The translations under genes were made by a program, and so were the position numbers. 64,000 bases of DNA, taken from positions 4,387,501 through 4,451,500 of the forward strand of contig NZ_CP076132.1 of assembly GCF_018736045.1 (NCBI RefSeq). The letters are read 5' to 3'. The notes beneath the pieces were generated by a model. That model had not been told where the DNA came from and ran no database searches. It saw nothing but the letters and a program-made list of their open reading frames with translations. Positions within the stretch are counted from its first letter, which is position 1. Each line of letters opens with the position of its first letter. Origin of the DNA: Flammeovirga yaeyamensis (lineage in GTDB: Bacteria > Bacteroidota > Bacteroidia > Cytophagales > Flammeovirgaceae). Below, one piece after another: positions 19,617 to 28,800 of this stretch.

Positions 19617-19976
19617 ATGGCCAGAAAGATTATAGAAAACCCCAATATGTGCTCATTAGTGTTTGCAATGAACCTAATTGGAGGAAAATGGAAACCGATC
19701 ATCATTTACTTATTAGCCAACGGTAGTATGCGATTTGGTAAGTTATTGATGTTTATTCCTAGTATCTCTAAAAAGGTACTTACAGACCAATTAAAGGAAT
19801 TAGTCGAAGATGGGTTGATCATTAGAGAAGAGTTTAAAGAATTGCCTCCAAGAGTAGAATATTCTCTTTCAGAAAAAGGTGAAGGGCTGCTTCCTATATT
19901 AAAATCCCTAAGCGAATGGACTGTAGATACTTTTGAAGAAGAGGGTTTCGAAAAGTGTCGTATTGTGACGTTATAA
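19617..19976 (+). CDS. HxlR family winged-helix regulator
   Basis: 119-residue HxlR/MarR-like winged helix protein: NLIGGKWKPIIIYLLANGSM, then RFGKLLMFIPSISKKVLTDQ and LKELVEDGLIIREEF, all family hallmarks. C12 sits at the N-terminal position used as a redox/electrophile sensor in YodB- and CatR-type members, so thiol-based sensing of quinones or peroxides is likely but inferred. The divergent partner operon encodes a quinone reductase and a peroxiredoxin, the usual targets. Its stop abuts that of the convergent AraC gene. Confidence 0.9.
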   Translation: MARKIIENPNMCSLVFAMNLIGGKWKPIIIYLLANGSMRFGKLLMFIPSISKKVLTDQLKELVEDGLIIREEFKELPPRVEYSLSEKGEGLLPILKSLSEWTVDTFEEEGFEKCRIVTL

Positions 19977-20963
19977 TCAACTCAAATAATCCATATGCTT
20001 CCCTTTTAATGCTGAAGGTGCATATCCAAAGTGATTTTTAAAGGAAGAACTCATATGCCCAACATGACTGAAATTAAGATCTATGGCAATTTCTGTAAGG
20101 CTCTTATTTGTGTAGACAATTTGTCTATGGGCTTCTTCCAATTTCTGCTGATTATAGAATTGAAGAATGGGTTTATCGAATATCGATTTAAATAGACGGT
20201 TAAGTTTGGAAACGCTCATACCGTATTTATCACTTAACTCTGTGAGGTTCGGAATTACTGTAAAGTCAGATAGATGCGTATCTCTCAATTCTAACATCAG
20301 CTTTAAATCTTCTGGATGAATACTGCTTTTAAATTTATCTGCATCATTTTCAATCTTACCTTTTAGCAATTCGACAATCTCCATCGCTTTAGTAAAAAAG
20401 AAGGTATGCTTTCTATGTTTTTTATCTAAGTTTTTGATTAATGCCCTTACTCTACTTTCAATCTCTGCATTCTGAGAATAGTAATTGATCCATGGACTAT
20501 CGTTCTCAAAAAGTTCTTTTAGTTTATATTTTTTATTGCCTGCAAACTTTCTGAAGAAGTTTAACGAAAAACGAATTGAAACCCATTGACTCCATTCTCC
20601 AGCTGGAAATTCAAAATCGTGTATTTGGGTGGAGTTCAAAATTAATATACCCGCATTATTAAATTTCTTAACTGTTCCATTACTTTTATAAGTAGCCCCT
20701 AATCCTAAACGAATAGTGATGGTTTTTTCTTTTGATAAACTAGAGTGTCTAGTCGTTATTGACCGATCAGACTCCATTCCCAAAATGGCAATAATAAACT
20801 CATTTAAGAATTCGAAAGAATAGGCTTCTATTTTACACCAATCGGTTTTAATCTTAAGTTCTTGTCCATCCCAAGTTCCACCTAATTCTTTAGCAAACTG
20901 TGCATAAGCATCGTGAGGATGTGCTCCATGTGGATCAAAAACATATTTTTCTTTATCCTTCAT
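19977..20963 (-). CDS. AraC family transcriptional regulator
   Basis: 328-residue regulator with an unrecognised N-terminal sensor region (about 1-215, starting YVFDPHGAHPHDAYAQFAKE) and a C-terminal double HTH. The HTH includes LTELSDKYGMSVSKLNRLFK and LTEIAIDLNFSHVGHMSSSF, ending with FGYAPSAL. The second HTH reads SHVGHMSSSF where many members have a short polar stretch before F. It is divergent from the small ABM-fold protein, with a 213-nt gap, and likely controls it or itself. The ligand is unknown. Confidence 0.85.
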   Translation of the reverse strand: MKDKEKYVFDPHGAHPHDAYAQFAKELGGTWDGQELKIKTDWCKIEAYSFEFLNEFIIAILGMESDRSITTRHSSLSKEKTITIRLGLGATYKSNGTVKKFNNAGILILNSTQIHDFEFPAGEWSQWVSIRFSLNFFRKFAGNKKYKLKELFENDSPWINYYSQNAEIESRVRALIKNLDKKHRKHTFFFTKAMEIVELLKGKIENDADKFKSSIHPEDLKLMLELRDTHLSDFTVIPNLTELSDKYGMSVSKLNRLFKSIFDKPILQFYNQQKLEEAHRQIVYTNKSLTEIAIDLNFSHVGHMSSSFKNHFGYAPSALKGKHMDYLS

Positions 20964-21038
20964 TCTGATTGATATTGAGCTTAAGAGTTTATTATAACAA
21001 TGTGATTATTCTAATTTAAGAAACTCAAAAAAACTCTT

Positions 21039-21046
21039 CAAATATA
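21039..21046 (-). promoter_or_regulatory. -7 promoter element of the AraC gene
   Basis: TATATTTG on the minus strand is an exact TAnnTTTG match, about 76 nt before the start codon. No clear -33 TTTG is at the proper spacing. Confidence 0.3.
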
Positions 21047-21176
21047 TTTATTGGTACAAGTAAATATTTGATTTAAAGAATTTGATCAGAATGTGTAAAC
21101 GGTGTACCAAATCTTACTAATCATTCCTTATTCCAATCTTTAGTTTTGTGGCATAATCATTTAAATAAATAATATT

Positions 21177-21512
21177 ATGGTGAACGAAAAACTAATTAAT
21201 TTCTGGTCAAAGTTAGAAGTAAAAGTATTGAATGCCTCCGCAAAAGAAGTGGCAGATTATCATACACAGCATCGTGCTATTGAAGAATGTGCCGATACTA
21301 TTGATGGTTTCCAATACGGTGAATTAATGCTTTCTGTAAATGATGATTCCAAACTAATCGTTATCTGCGGTTGGAATTCGGAAGAAGACTTTGATGAATG
21401 GTTGGCAAGTCCAGTAAGAAAAAGACAGACAGAAGACTTAGCAAAACGATTCGATATCATTACCAACGAAAGTAAGTACGATAGCTTTCATCAGGTAAGT
21501 CTTAAAAAGTAA
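21177..21512 (+). CDS. Small ABM-fold (monooxygenase-like) protein
   Basis: 111 residues. Composition and layout (KLEVKVLNASAKEVADYHTQ, ADTIDGFQYGELMLSVNDDS, WNSEEDFDEWLASPVRKRQT) fit a dimeric alpha+beta barrel of the antibiotic-biosynthesis monooxygenase type. The typical C-terminal element of a helix after a WxSEExFxxWxxSP motif is clear. Such proteins oxidise quinol-like substrates without cofactors or degrade haem, but many are uncharacterised. Divergent to an AraC regulator. TAGTTTTG near 21141 may be its -7 box. Confidence 0.6.
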   Translation: MVNEKLINFWSKLEVKVLNASAKEVADYHTQHRAIEECADTIDGFQYGELMLSVNDDSKLIVICGWNSEEDFDEWLASPVRKRQTEDLAKRFDIITNESKYDSFHQVSLKK

Positions 21513-21555
21513 TATTTTTAGTGTGTTTAAGTAAATCAGTTTTATCCACTGATAA

Positions 21556-21588
21556 GATCAAGGTGAGTTTTCACTTTGGTCTTTTTTT
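21556..21588 (+). terminator. Terminator of the ABM-fold gene
   Basis: GATCAAGGTGA / TCACTTTGGTC stem with two G-T pairs and a GTTT loop, followed by seven T. Confidence 0.75.
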
Positions 21589-21674
21589 ATATCAAAAAAT
21601 CGACAGGATTTTAAGTTAACGAAAACGTACAACCTAATGCACAATTCGTGAAACTAGTTCGATATTAAACCAAC

Positions 21675-21682
21675 TACTTTTG
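21675..21682 (+). promoter_or_regulatory. -7 promoter element of first amidase
   Basis: TACTTTTG, an exact TAnnTTTG. The same box inside a conserved block recurs at 22884-22891 before the paralogue, and both are followed by GTAATCAAT and by a conserved 5' UTR segment CGATTACAAAAATTAATTAT. Confidence 0.5.
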
Positions 21683-21768
21683 TCATGTAATCAATGAGAA
21701 AACAATCTTTGCTGCTTGACTTAGCGATTACAAAAATTAATTATTTATCATTTAAAAATAGTACAATT

Positions 21769-22740
21769 ATGTGTTCAAGAATTATTTATGAAACTGGTAA
21801 CCAAGAGTATATTACAGGACGTGGAATGGACTGGAACGATCCCAACGCACAAACTTCTTTGTGGGTTTTCCCAAGAAACATGAAAAGAGATGGTGACGCC
21901 GACGAACATTCAATCCAATGGACTTCAAAGTACGGTTCTATTGTCGCTAGTTTCTACGACATCGCTTCATCTGACGGTATGAACGAAAAAGGATTTATTG
22001 TAAATGCTCTTTACTTAGCAGAATCTGAATATGGTGATGTCACAAAAAGTTATAAACCAACACTTTCAGTTGGTGCATGGGTGCAATATTTCTTAGATAA
22101 CTATGCTTCAGTAGCTGAGGCGGTAGAAGCAATGCAAGATGCTCCTTTTATTATTTCTGCTCCATTATTACCTAACGGAAGAGGAGCAACAGTACATTTA
22201 TCATTATCTGATTCAACTGGTGATTCTGCCATTCTTGAATACTTAAACAATGGAGAATTAGTGATTCATCATAGTAGAGATTACAAAGTAATGACTAACT
22301 CACCAGTATATTCTGAGCAAATAGCCATCAATAAATATTGGGAGCTTATTGGTGGTAGCAAAATGTTGCCGGGTACAATTAGTGCCGCTGACCGTTTTGT
22401 AAGATTAAACTACTCGTTGGAATCTTCTCCAAAATATACTGATAAAGATATGGCGACAGCTTCTGTAATTTCACAAATGAGATCTATTGGTGTTCCTCTA
22501 GGTATGGAAGACCCTGAGCATCCAAATATCTCTGCCACACTTTGGAGAACAATTGCAGATAATCAAACCAACAGATATTACTTCGAATCTGCTGTGAAAC
22601 CTTCTATCTTCTGGGTTGACTTGGATAACATCGATTTCGAAAACACTGAGGTGAAAGCTTTAGATTGTTGTTCTGATGCCATTTATGCAGGCGAAGTATC
22701 GGAAAGCTTTACTCCAAAAGCAGCATTTCCATTTCTATAA
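21769..22740 (+). CDS. Linear amide C-N hydrolase (choloylglycine hydrolase family)
   Basis: Ntn-hydrolase of 323 residues, related to penicillin V acylase and bile salt hydrolase. The start must be ATG 21769 because Cys2 (MCSRIIYETG) becomes the N-terminal nucleophile; an upstream in-frame start at 21694 would bury it. Other catalytic landmarks are R18 and D21 in GRGMDW, TNSPVYSEQ (Asn) and ADRFVR (Arg). No signal peptide, so it is cytoplasmic. The natural substrate could be N-acyl amides or N-acyl-homoserine lactones. It is the first of two tandem paralogues whose promoters are also duplicated. Confidence 0.9.
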   Translation: MCSRIIYETGNQEYITGRGMDWNDPNAQTSLWVFPRNMKRDGDADEHSIQWTSKYGSIVASFYDIASSDGMNEKGFIVNALYLAESEYGDVTKSYKPTLSVGAWVQYFLDNYASVAEAVEAMQDAPFIISAPLLPNGRGATVHLSLSDSTGDSAILEYLNNGELVIHHSRDYKVMTNSPVYSEQIAINKYWELIGGSKMLPGTISAADRFVRLNYSLESSPKYTDKDMATASVISQMRSIGVPLGMEDPEHPNISATLWRTIADNQTNRYYFESAVKPSIFWVDLDNIDFENTEVKALDCCSDAIYAGEVSESFTPKAAFPFL

Positions 22741-22773
22741 TAGAATGTAAGATTTTTATTACATCCTTCTTTC

Positions 22774-22810
22774 ACCCCATTGATGAGTTTTCATTAATGG
22801 GGTCTTTTTT
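22774..22810 (+). terminator. Terminator of first amidase gene
   Basis: ACCCCATTGATGA / TCATTAATGGGGT stem (22774-22803) with one G-T pair and a short T-rich loop, then CTTTTTTTG. Confidence 0.8.
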
Positions 22811-22883
22811 TGATGAAAAACGAGTTGCCGATATTTTGTAACTACTTGCTCAAATCTTGAAAATAGTTTGACATCAAACCACC

Positions 22884-22891
22884 TACTTTTG
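22884..22891 (+). promoter_or_regulatory. -7 promoter element of second amidase
   Basis: TACTTTTG within the block ACATCAAACCACCTACTTTT, matching the box before the first paralogue, with a TTTG 13 nt upstream (closer than usual). Confidence 0.5.
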
Positions 22892-22976
22892 TATTGTAAT
22901 CAATCGGAAATAAAGAAAATTACTAAAACTCCACGATTACAAAAATTAATTATTTATCATTCAAAATATTACTATT

Positions 22977-23951
22977 ATGTGTTCAAGAATTATTTATGAA
23001 ACAGGAAATCAAGAATTTATTGTAGGTCGTGGAATGGACTGGAACGATCCAACAGCACAAACATCTTTATGGATCTACCCTAGAGGTATGAAAAAAGATG
23101 GTGGTGTTGGAGAGAATCCTATTCATTGGACATCAAAATATGGATCGATAGCCACTAGTTTTTATAATGCTGGAGCTGCCGACGGAATGAATGAAGCAGG
23201 TTTGACAGCAAATATTCTTTACTTAGCAGAATCTAATTATGGTGATGTTGCCACAAGTACTAAACCAACACTTTCTGTAGGTGCTTGGGGACAATACTTC
23301 TTAGATAACTTTGCGACAGTAGAAGAAGCTGTAGAAGCTATGCAAGATGTTCCTTTTATTATCTCTGCTCCAATGTTACCAAACGGTAGAGGGGCAACGG
23401 TTCACTTATCGATATCAGACCGTTCGGGCGACTCGGCAATTCTTGAATTTTTAGATGGCGAATTGGTGATCAACCACAGTAGAGAATACAGAGTAATGAC
23501 CAACTCTCCGATTTACTCGGAACAAATCGCAATCGATAAATATTGGAAACTAATTGGAGGTAGTAAAATGCTTCCAGGTACGATTAACGCTGCCGACCGT
23601 TTTGTTCGATTGAGCTATGCATTAGAATCATCGCCAAAATATACAGATCATGATATGGCCACTGCATCCGTTATGTCTCAGATGAGAGCAATCGGTGTGC
23701 CTTTAGGAATGGAAGATCCCGACCGTCCGAATATTTCTGCCACACTTTGGAGAACAATTTCGGATAATCAAACCAATAGATATTATTTCGAATCGGCTTT
23801 AAAACCCTCTATTTTCTGGGTGGATCTCGATAAAGTTGATTTCTCAGAAAATGCAGAAGTGAAAGCTTTGGATTGTGATACAGATGCAATTTATGCAGGC
23901 GAAGTATCTAAACATTTCACAAAAGCGACTCCACTTCCTTTCATAAAATAA
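22977..23951 (+). CDS. Linear amide C-N hydrolase paralogue
   Basis: 324-residue Ntn-hydrolase, very similar along its whole length to the preceding gene (same MCSRIIYETGNQE start, GRGMDWNDP, TNSPIYSEQIAIDKYW, AADRFVRLSYALESSPKYTD). All catalytic positions (Cys2, R18, D21, the TNSP Asn and ADRFVR Arg) are kept. Differences are spread out and conservative, as in a functional tandem duplicate. Its own promoter and terminator show that it is transcribed independently. Possible division of labour between substrates is speculation. Confidence 0.9.
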   Translation: MCSRIIYETGNQEFIVGRGMDWNDPTAQTSLWIYPRGMKKDGGVGENPIHWTSKYGSIATSFYNAGAADGMNEAGLTANILYLAESNYGDVATSTKPTLSVGAWGQYFLDNFATVEEAVEAMQDVPFIISAPMLPNGRGATVHLSISDRSGDSAILEFLDGELVINHSREYRVMTNSPIYSEQIAIDKYWKLIGGSKMLPGTINAADRFVRLSYALESSPKYTDHDMATASVMSQMRAIGVPLGMEDPDRPNISATLWRTISDNQTNRYYFESALKPSIFWVDLDKVDFSENAEVKALDCDTDAIYAGEVSKHFTKATPLPFIK

Positions 23952-23980
23952 ATTTTCGTAAGTGCATTACTACCTTCTAC

Positions 23981-24014
23981 TCCCCACATCAGATGTTTTC
24001 TGGGTGGGGATTTT
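23981..24014 (+). terminator. Terminator of second amidase gene
   Basis: TCCCCAC / GTGGGGA arms with a 16-nt loop, followed by TTTTCTATATTT. Confidence 0.65.
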
Positions 24015-24153
24015 CTATATTTGATGAGGTCTAAATCTTCCCAAATAGAAGGGAGAAATTCCCATGCTAACTGATGACGAATTCAAAATCTATCATTCCA
24101 CCAACTTTTTGATGATTTTCGATACTAGATGATTTACAAAAAGTATAAATGAA

Positions 24154-25548
24154 ATGAACAAAAAAATAATAGTACTTATCCTCGCATTTTACTCTTCTCT
24201 GGTATCGGCACAAGACCTCAATTCTTTGGAGATGTATTATGTGACTTTAGAACACGGAACAGCCAAACCCCTCCAAAACCTTGAGGTAAAAGACACAGAT
24301 CAAAAAGTAAAATGGGGACACGAGATTACGATTTATCCCGAAATTGAATATCAAACGATCGAGGGTATTGGAGGTGCTTTTAATGAAATCGGTGGGGAAG
24401 CATTATCGAGTTTATCAGAAGAACAACAACAAGAAGTGATGGAAAACCTCTTTCATCCTAACAATGCAGGATTCACTTTTTGTCGTACTGCTATTGGATC
24501 AAGTGATTTCGGATTGGATGCCTACAGCTATTCCAACACTACCAACGATCTTGAGATGAAAGATTTCTCCATCGAAAGAGATCAAAAATATGTGCTTCCG
24601 TATATCAAAAAAGCACTTGATGTTCAACCGGACTTATTACTTTTCGCCTCACCTTGGTCACCTCCGGCTTGGATGAAAACCAATGCGTCGATGACCGGTC
24701 TGACCAAAGCACCGAATCACCTGAAAGAAGATAAAAAAGTATATCAGGCGTATGCCAACTACTTTGTGAAATACATCAAGAGTTATCAACAGGCAGGGGT
24801 GAATATCGATCGAATTTGTGTACAAAACGAGAACGATGCCAACACTAAATATCCTAGTTGTGTGATGCCTCCTCAACAAATGATAGAGTTATCCACAAAA
24901 TACATCTTACCTACTTTCAAAAAGGAAAAAGTAAAAACCAAAGTGTTTGCGGGTACATTTAGAACGGCTGAACAATTGGATTTAATCGAATTCCTTACTT
25001 TAAAAGAGGCCGATAAGTTGGCAGGCGTGGGTATCCAATACACAAATCCATCGGTAATGACTGATGCCATTAAAATGAATCCTTCTTTAAAGATGTTCCA
25101 TACCGAAGGGCATTGTTACAATGGTAAAAACAGTACGGAAGAAGCAGGTCATCGTTTAGAGGAAGTGGCGAAATACATTAACAGTGGCGTTTCCAACTTC
25201 TGTTATTGGAATATGATTTTGAATGAAACAACAGAAAGTGGGTGGGATTGGCCTCAAAACTCTCTGATCAATATCGATAGAAAACAAAAAACTGTTCGAT
25301 ACAATCCGGACTATAATGCGATGTACATTATCAGTAAGTTTATCCAACCGGGAGATGTTCGAGTGGCATCAAATAGTCAGCGACCAATGATTACTGTAAA
25401 AGATAAATCGGGGAATATGAAGGTGATCATTCAGAATACAGATCAGCAAGAAGCAGTCTATAGAATTCATATCAATGGAAAAACAAAGAAGGTCATTTTA
25501 CCTCAGCAAAGTATCGTGGCTATGGTGATTTCAAATCAGAAAGTCTGA
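24154..25548 (+). CDS. GH30 family glycoside hydrolase
   Basis: Secreted glucanase of 464 residues: signal peptide (MNKKIIVLILAFYSSLVSA), a GH30 (beta/alpha)8 barrel and a C-terminal beta-sandwich. The acid/base is E226 in VQNEND and the nucleophile is E318 in FHTEGHC. Other marks are IEGIGGAFNEIGGEAL and FASPWSPPAWMKTN. GH30 contains glucosylceramidases and endo-beta-1,6-glucanases. With the neighbouring GH81 beta-1,3-glucanase, removal of beta-1,6 branches from laminarin-like glucan is the most sensible role, but this is inferred. There is no T9SS tail, so it is likely periplasmic or otherwise released. Confidence 0.88.
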   Translation: MNKKIIVLILAFYSSLVSAQDLNSLEMYYVTLEHGTAKPLQNLEVKDTDQKVKWGHEITIYPEIEYQTIEGIGGAFNEIGGEALSSLSEEQQQEVMENLFHPNNAGFTFCRTAIGSSDFGLDAYSYSNTTNDLEMKDFSIERDQKYVLPYIKKALDVQPDLLLFASPWSPPAWMKTNASMTGLTKAPNHLKEDKKVYQAYANYFVKYIKSYQQAGVNIDRICVQNENDANTKYPSCVMPPQQMIELSTKYILPTFKKEKVKTKVFAGTFRTAEQLDLIEFLTLKEADKLAGVGIQYTNPSVMTDAIKMNPSLKMFHTEGHCYNGKNSTEEAGHRLEEVAKYINSGVSNFCYWNMILNETTESGWDWPQNSLINIDRKQKTVRYNPDYNAMYIISKFIQPGDVRVASNSQRPMITVKDKSGNMKVIIQNTDQQEAVYRIHINGKTKKVILPQQSIVAMVISNQKV

Positions 25549-25633
25549 TAGATTTCAACAAAATAGATAGTGAATTATGTTAAAAGTGAGTTTTTTTAAA
25601 TGATTGTAAATAAAATCACTTTTTAGAACAACG

Positions 25634-25671
25634 AATACAACACACTCATTTTAAGTGTGTTGTATTTTTTT
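25634..25671 (+). terminator. Terminator of the GH30 gene
   Basis: AATACAACACACT / AGTGTGTTGTATT, 13-bp perfect stem with a 7-nt loop, then TTTTT. Confidence 0.9.
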
Positions 25672-25889
25672 ATTTAAATGATAACCACCCAAATAGCCTT
25701 TTTGGTTCAGCATCTTACTTTACCTATGTTTGAATTGCGACTCAGTATTCAATCTATACTCAGTCTGTCAAATGAATGGATTATTACATTGACTAACACT
25801 CTATCGACTCGTGCACAAGACGTAGAAAGTAGGCAATCAATAATAACTGTCCCTATTCAGTTTTTTTGAAACCAACTTTTACATTTAAG
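25672..25889. promoter_or_regulatory. Upstream region of the GH81 gene
   Basis: About 220 nt after the GH30 terminator and before the GH81 start, expected to hold its promoter. A 63-codon frame here (25678-25869) has no recognisable features and overlaps the gene start. No clear promoter box was found. Confidence 0.3.
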
Positions 25890-28800
25890 ATGAAAAAAAC
25901 AACTACAAAGCTAATAGTTGTTCTATGGACATTATTGACTTTTTCTCTTCCACTAAATACTTATGCTCAATTTGTTGGTGTCGGAAATGGAAGTTATACA
26001 ACTACATTCCCCGGTACCGATGCGGCTGGCAGAAATGCCTATCCCGCTGGAACGCCTCAATTAAGCGAAAATGCTTTAGGAAAACCTGTCCCTACGAACG
26101 ATTGGTGGTCGACTTTATTACAAAGTGATCACGCAAACAACTTATTCAATTATCCTTTGGCGATGAAAACCACCAACGAAGGTTTGGTCGTTACTTACAT
26201 TCCATGGGGAGTCCTTGATGATGTTGCTCCAATTACTGTTGGAGTAGAAAATCTAAATGCCACTAAAACCACTATTGCCGATCATTCTGATTGGACCGTT
26301 ACTATGGACTGGAATGATGGCACAAGACATTTCCAAGCCGTATCGGGTATAGGTATGCCGTTTGTCTATTTTGATAAACAAGATACTGATGTCGCTCAAG
26401 TAGATATCAGTGAGGGTACCGTTACTGTAACCGACGAAATTATTACAGTGGAAAATGCTCGTAATGGAGCTAGTTTCGTTATTTACGCACCATCAGGTAG
26501 TGTTTGGGAGCAAAACGGTACCACATATACTTCCACATTAAACGGAAAAAATTATTGGTCTTTAATCATGTTGCCTCAATCGACAAGCAACGTGGCTGCA
26601 GCTGCAACTACTTACCAAAAGTACGCCTACGTATTCCCTACGAATACCACTGCAGATTGGACATATAACGAATCAACTTCCATCCTATCCACAGTGTACA
26701 ATGTGGAAGTCGACGTAAAAGAAGGTACAGATGACGCCATGCTTTTAGGGTTATTGCCTCACCAATGGGATAACTTGTCGGCTTCCTCATTACAACCCAA
26801 CGATGTGACTTATACTTCGGTGAGAGGTACTCTAAAAATGTTGGAAGGAAACACATTCACTACGGAAAACACTTTCCACGGTATTCTACCCAACCTTCCG
26901 TATGTAACGAATTACAGCGATAGTTTTGATCCTTCGGCTTTAAATCAGAAAGTCGAAGCATTGAAGAACGAATCCTTATCTTCTTGGACCGATTCCTATA
27001 ACGAAGGTCAGGTCATGAACCGCTTGATTCAGACCGCAAGAATCGCCGATCAAACTGGAAACATTGAAGCCAGAGATTTAATGATTGCCACTGTAAAAGA
27101 ACGATTGGAAGATTGGTTAACTGCAGAAAGCGGAGAGGTGGCCTTCTTGTTCTATTACAATAGCGATTGGACCGCAATGTTGGGCTACCCTGCCGGTCAT
27201 GGTCAAGATTCCAACTTAAACGATCACCATTTCCATTGGGGATATTTTATCCATGCAGCAGCTTTTATGGAGCAATACGAACCTGGTTGGGCCGCACAAT
27301 ATGGAGACATGATCAACTTGTTAGTACGAGATGCATCATCACCTAATCGAGACGATGATACGTTCCCTTACTTAAGAAACTTCAGTCCGTATGCAGGACA
27401 CTGTTGGGCCAACGGATTTGCATCATTCCCTCAAGGCAACGATCAAGAATCAACTTCAGAAAGTATGCAATTCCACTCTTCATTGATCCATTGGGGAGAA
27501 ATATCAGGCAATAAAGAAATAAGAGATTTAGGTATCTATTTATACACGACAGAACAGGCGGCGGTAGAAGAATACTGGTTCGATATGTACGAAAGAAATT
27601 TCAAACCCGACCAACAGTACAGCTTGGTGTCTAGAGTTTGGGGAAATAGCTACGATAATGGAACATTCTGGACGGCCGACATTGCTGCTTCTTACAATAT
27701 TGAATTATACCCAATTCATGGTGGATCGTTGTATCTAGGACATAACGTGGCTTATGTAGAAAAGCTATGGGCAGAGATGACTCAAAATACTCAGGTTTTG
27801 GATAAAGTGGACAATCCTAACCTTTGGTATGATGTGATGTGGAGTTATCTGGCTTTTTCTGACCCCGCAAAAGCTATCGAATTATACGACGACCACCCGG
27901 GTAGAAACATTAAATTTGGTGTATCTGATGCTCAAACTTATCATTGGTTACATGCCATGAATGCTCTAGGTAAAGTAGATATTTCCATTACTGCCGACTC
28001 TCCTTTAGCAGCTGCTTTTAATAAGGATGGGAACAAGACTTATGTAGCACACAACTACAGCAATACAGAACAGACGGTGACTTTCTCGGATGGTTATCAG
28101 TTAGTGGTTCCGGCAGGGAAAATGGCGACTAATAAGGATATATCGATTGAAGGAACGATCACTTCAAGTTTCTCTCAAGCACCTGTAGGTGGATCAGTTG
28201 ATCTAACAGTTGAAGTAAAAGACATCACTCCCACTAAAGTAGAAATTTACAACGGAAGCACTTTACTTGGTAGCATCGATACGGCTCCTTTCACCGCTAA
28301 AGCGGAGAATCTAACGGCAGGGCAAAATCAGTTTTATGCTAAGATGTATGATGGAGATAAATTTGATGTCACCAACATTGTTTCGGTAACAGCTGGTTTC
28401 CAAGTAGCTTTTGGTGATGGTACTCCAGAACTTCCAGGCACGATTGAAGCCGGTCATTACGACGTTTTCGAAGGCGGTTTAGGTCAAGGCATCACTTACC
28501 AAGACAACACCACTTTCAATGAAGGAAATTATAGAAAAGACGAATATGTTGATAACGTTTTAGACAATACGGAAGGAGCAACAGTAGGCTGGACCAACGG
28601 TGGAGAATGGTTAGAATACACTGTTCAGGTAACAGCTTCTGGATTGTACGACTTATCGTATCGCTACGCATCGGGGATTGGAGAAGGCGGAGGTCCTTTT
28701 AAACTATTATCCGATGGAGAAATAATCGTAGACAATATTTTAGTAAGTTCAACTGGTGACTGGGGAGCATGGCAAACCGCAACTGTCAACAATGTTCCCC

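Noticed and set aside
18917-19705. Long start of the quinone reductase (262 aa)
   Set aside because: The extra 65 residues overlap the divergent HxlR gene and its operators; the family starts at MKKVLVING.
25678-25869. 63-codon frame before the GH81 gene
   Set aside because: Begins in the U-tract region of the preceding terminator, overlaps the GH81 start and shows no recognisable features.
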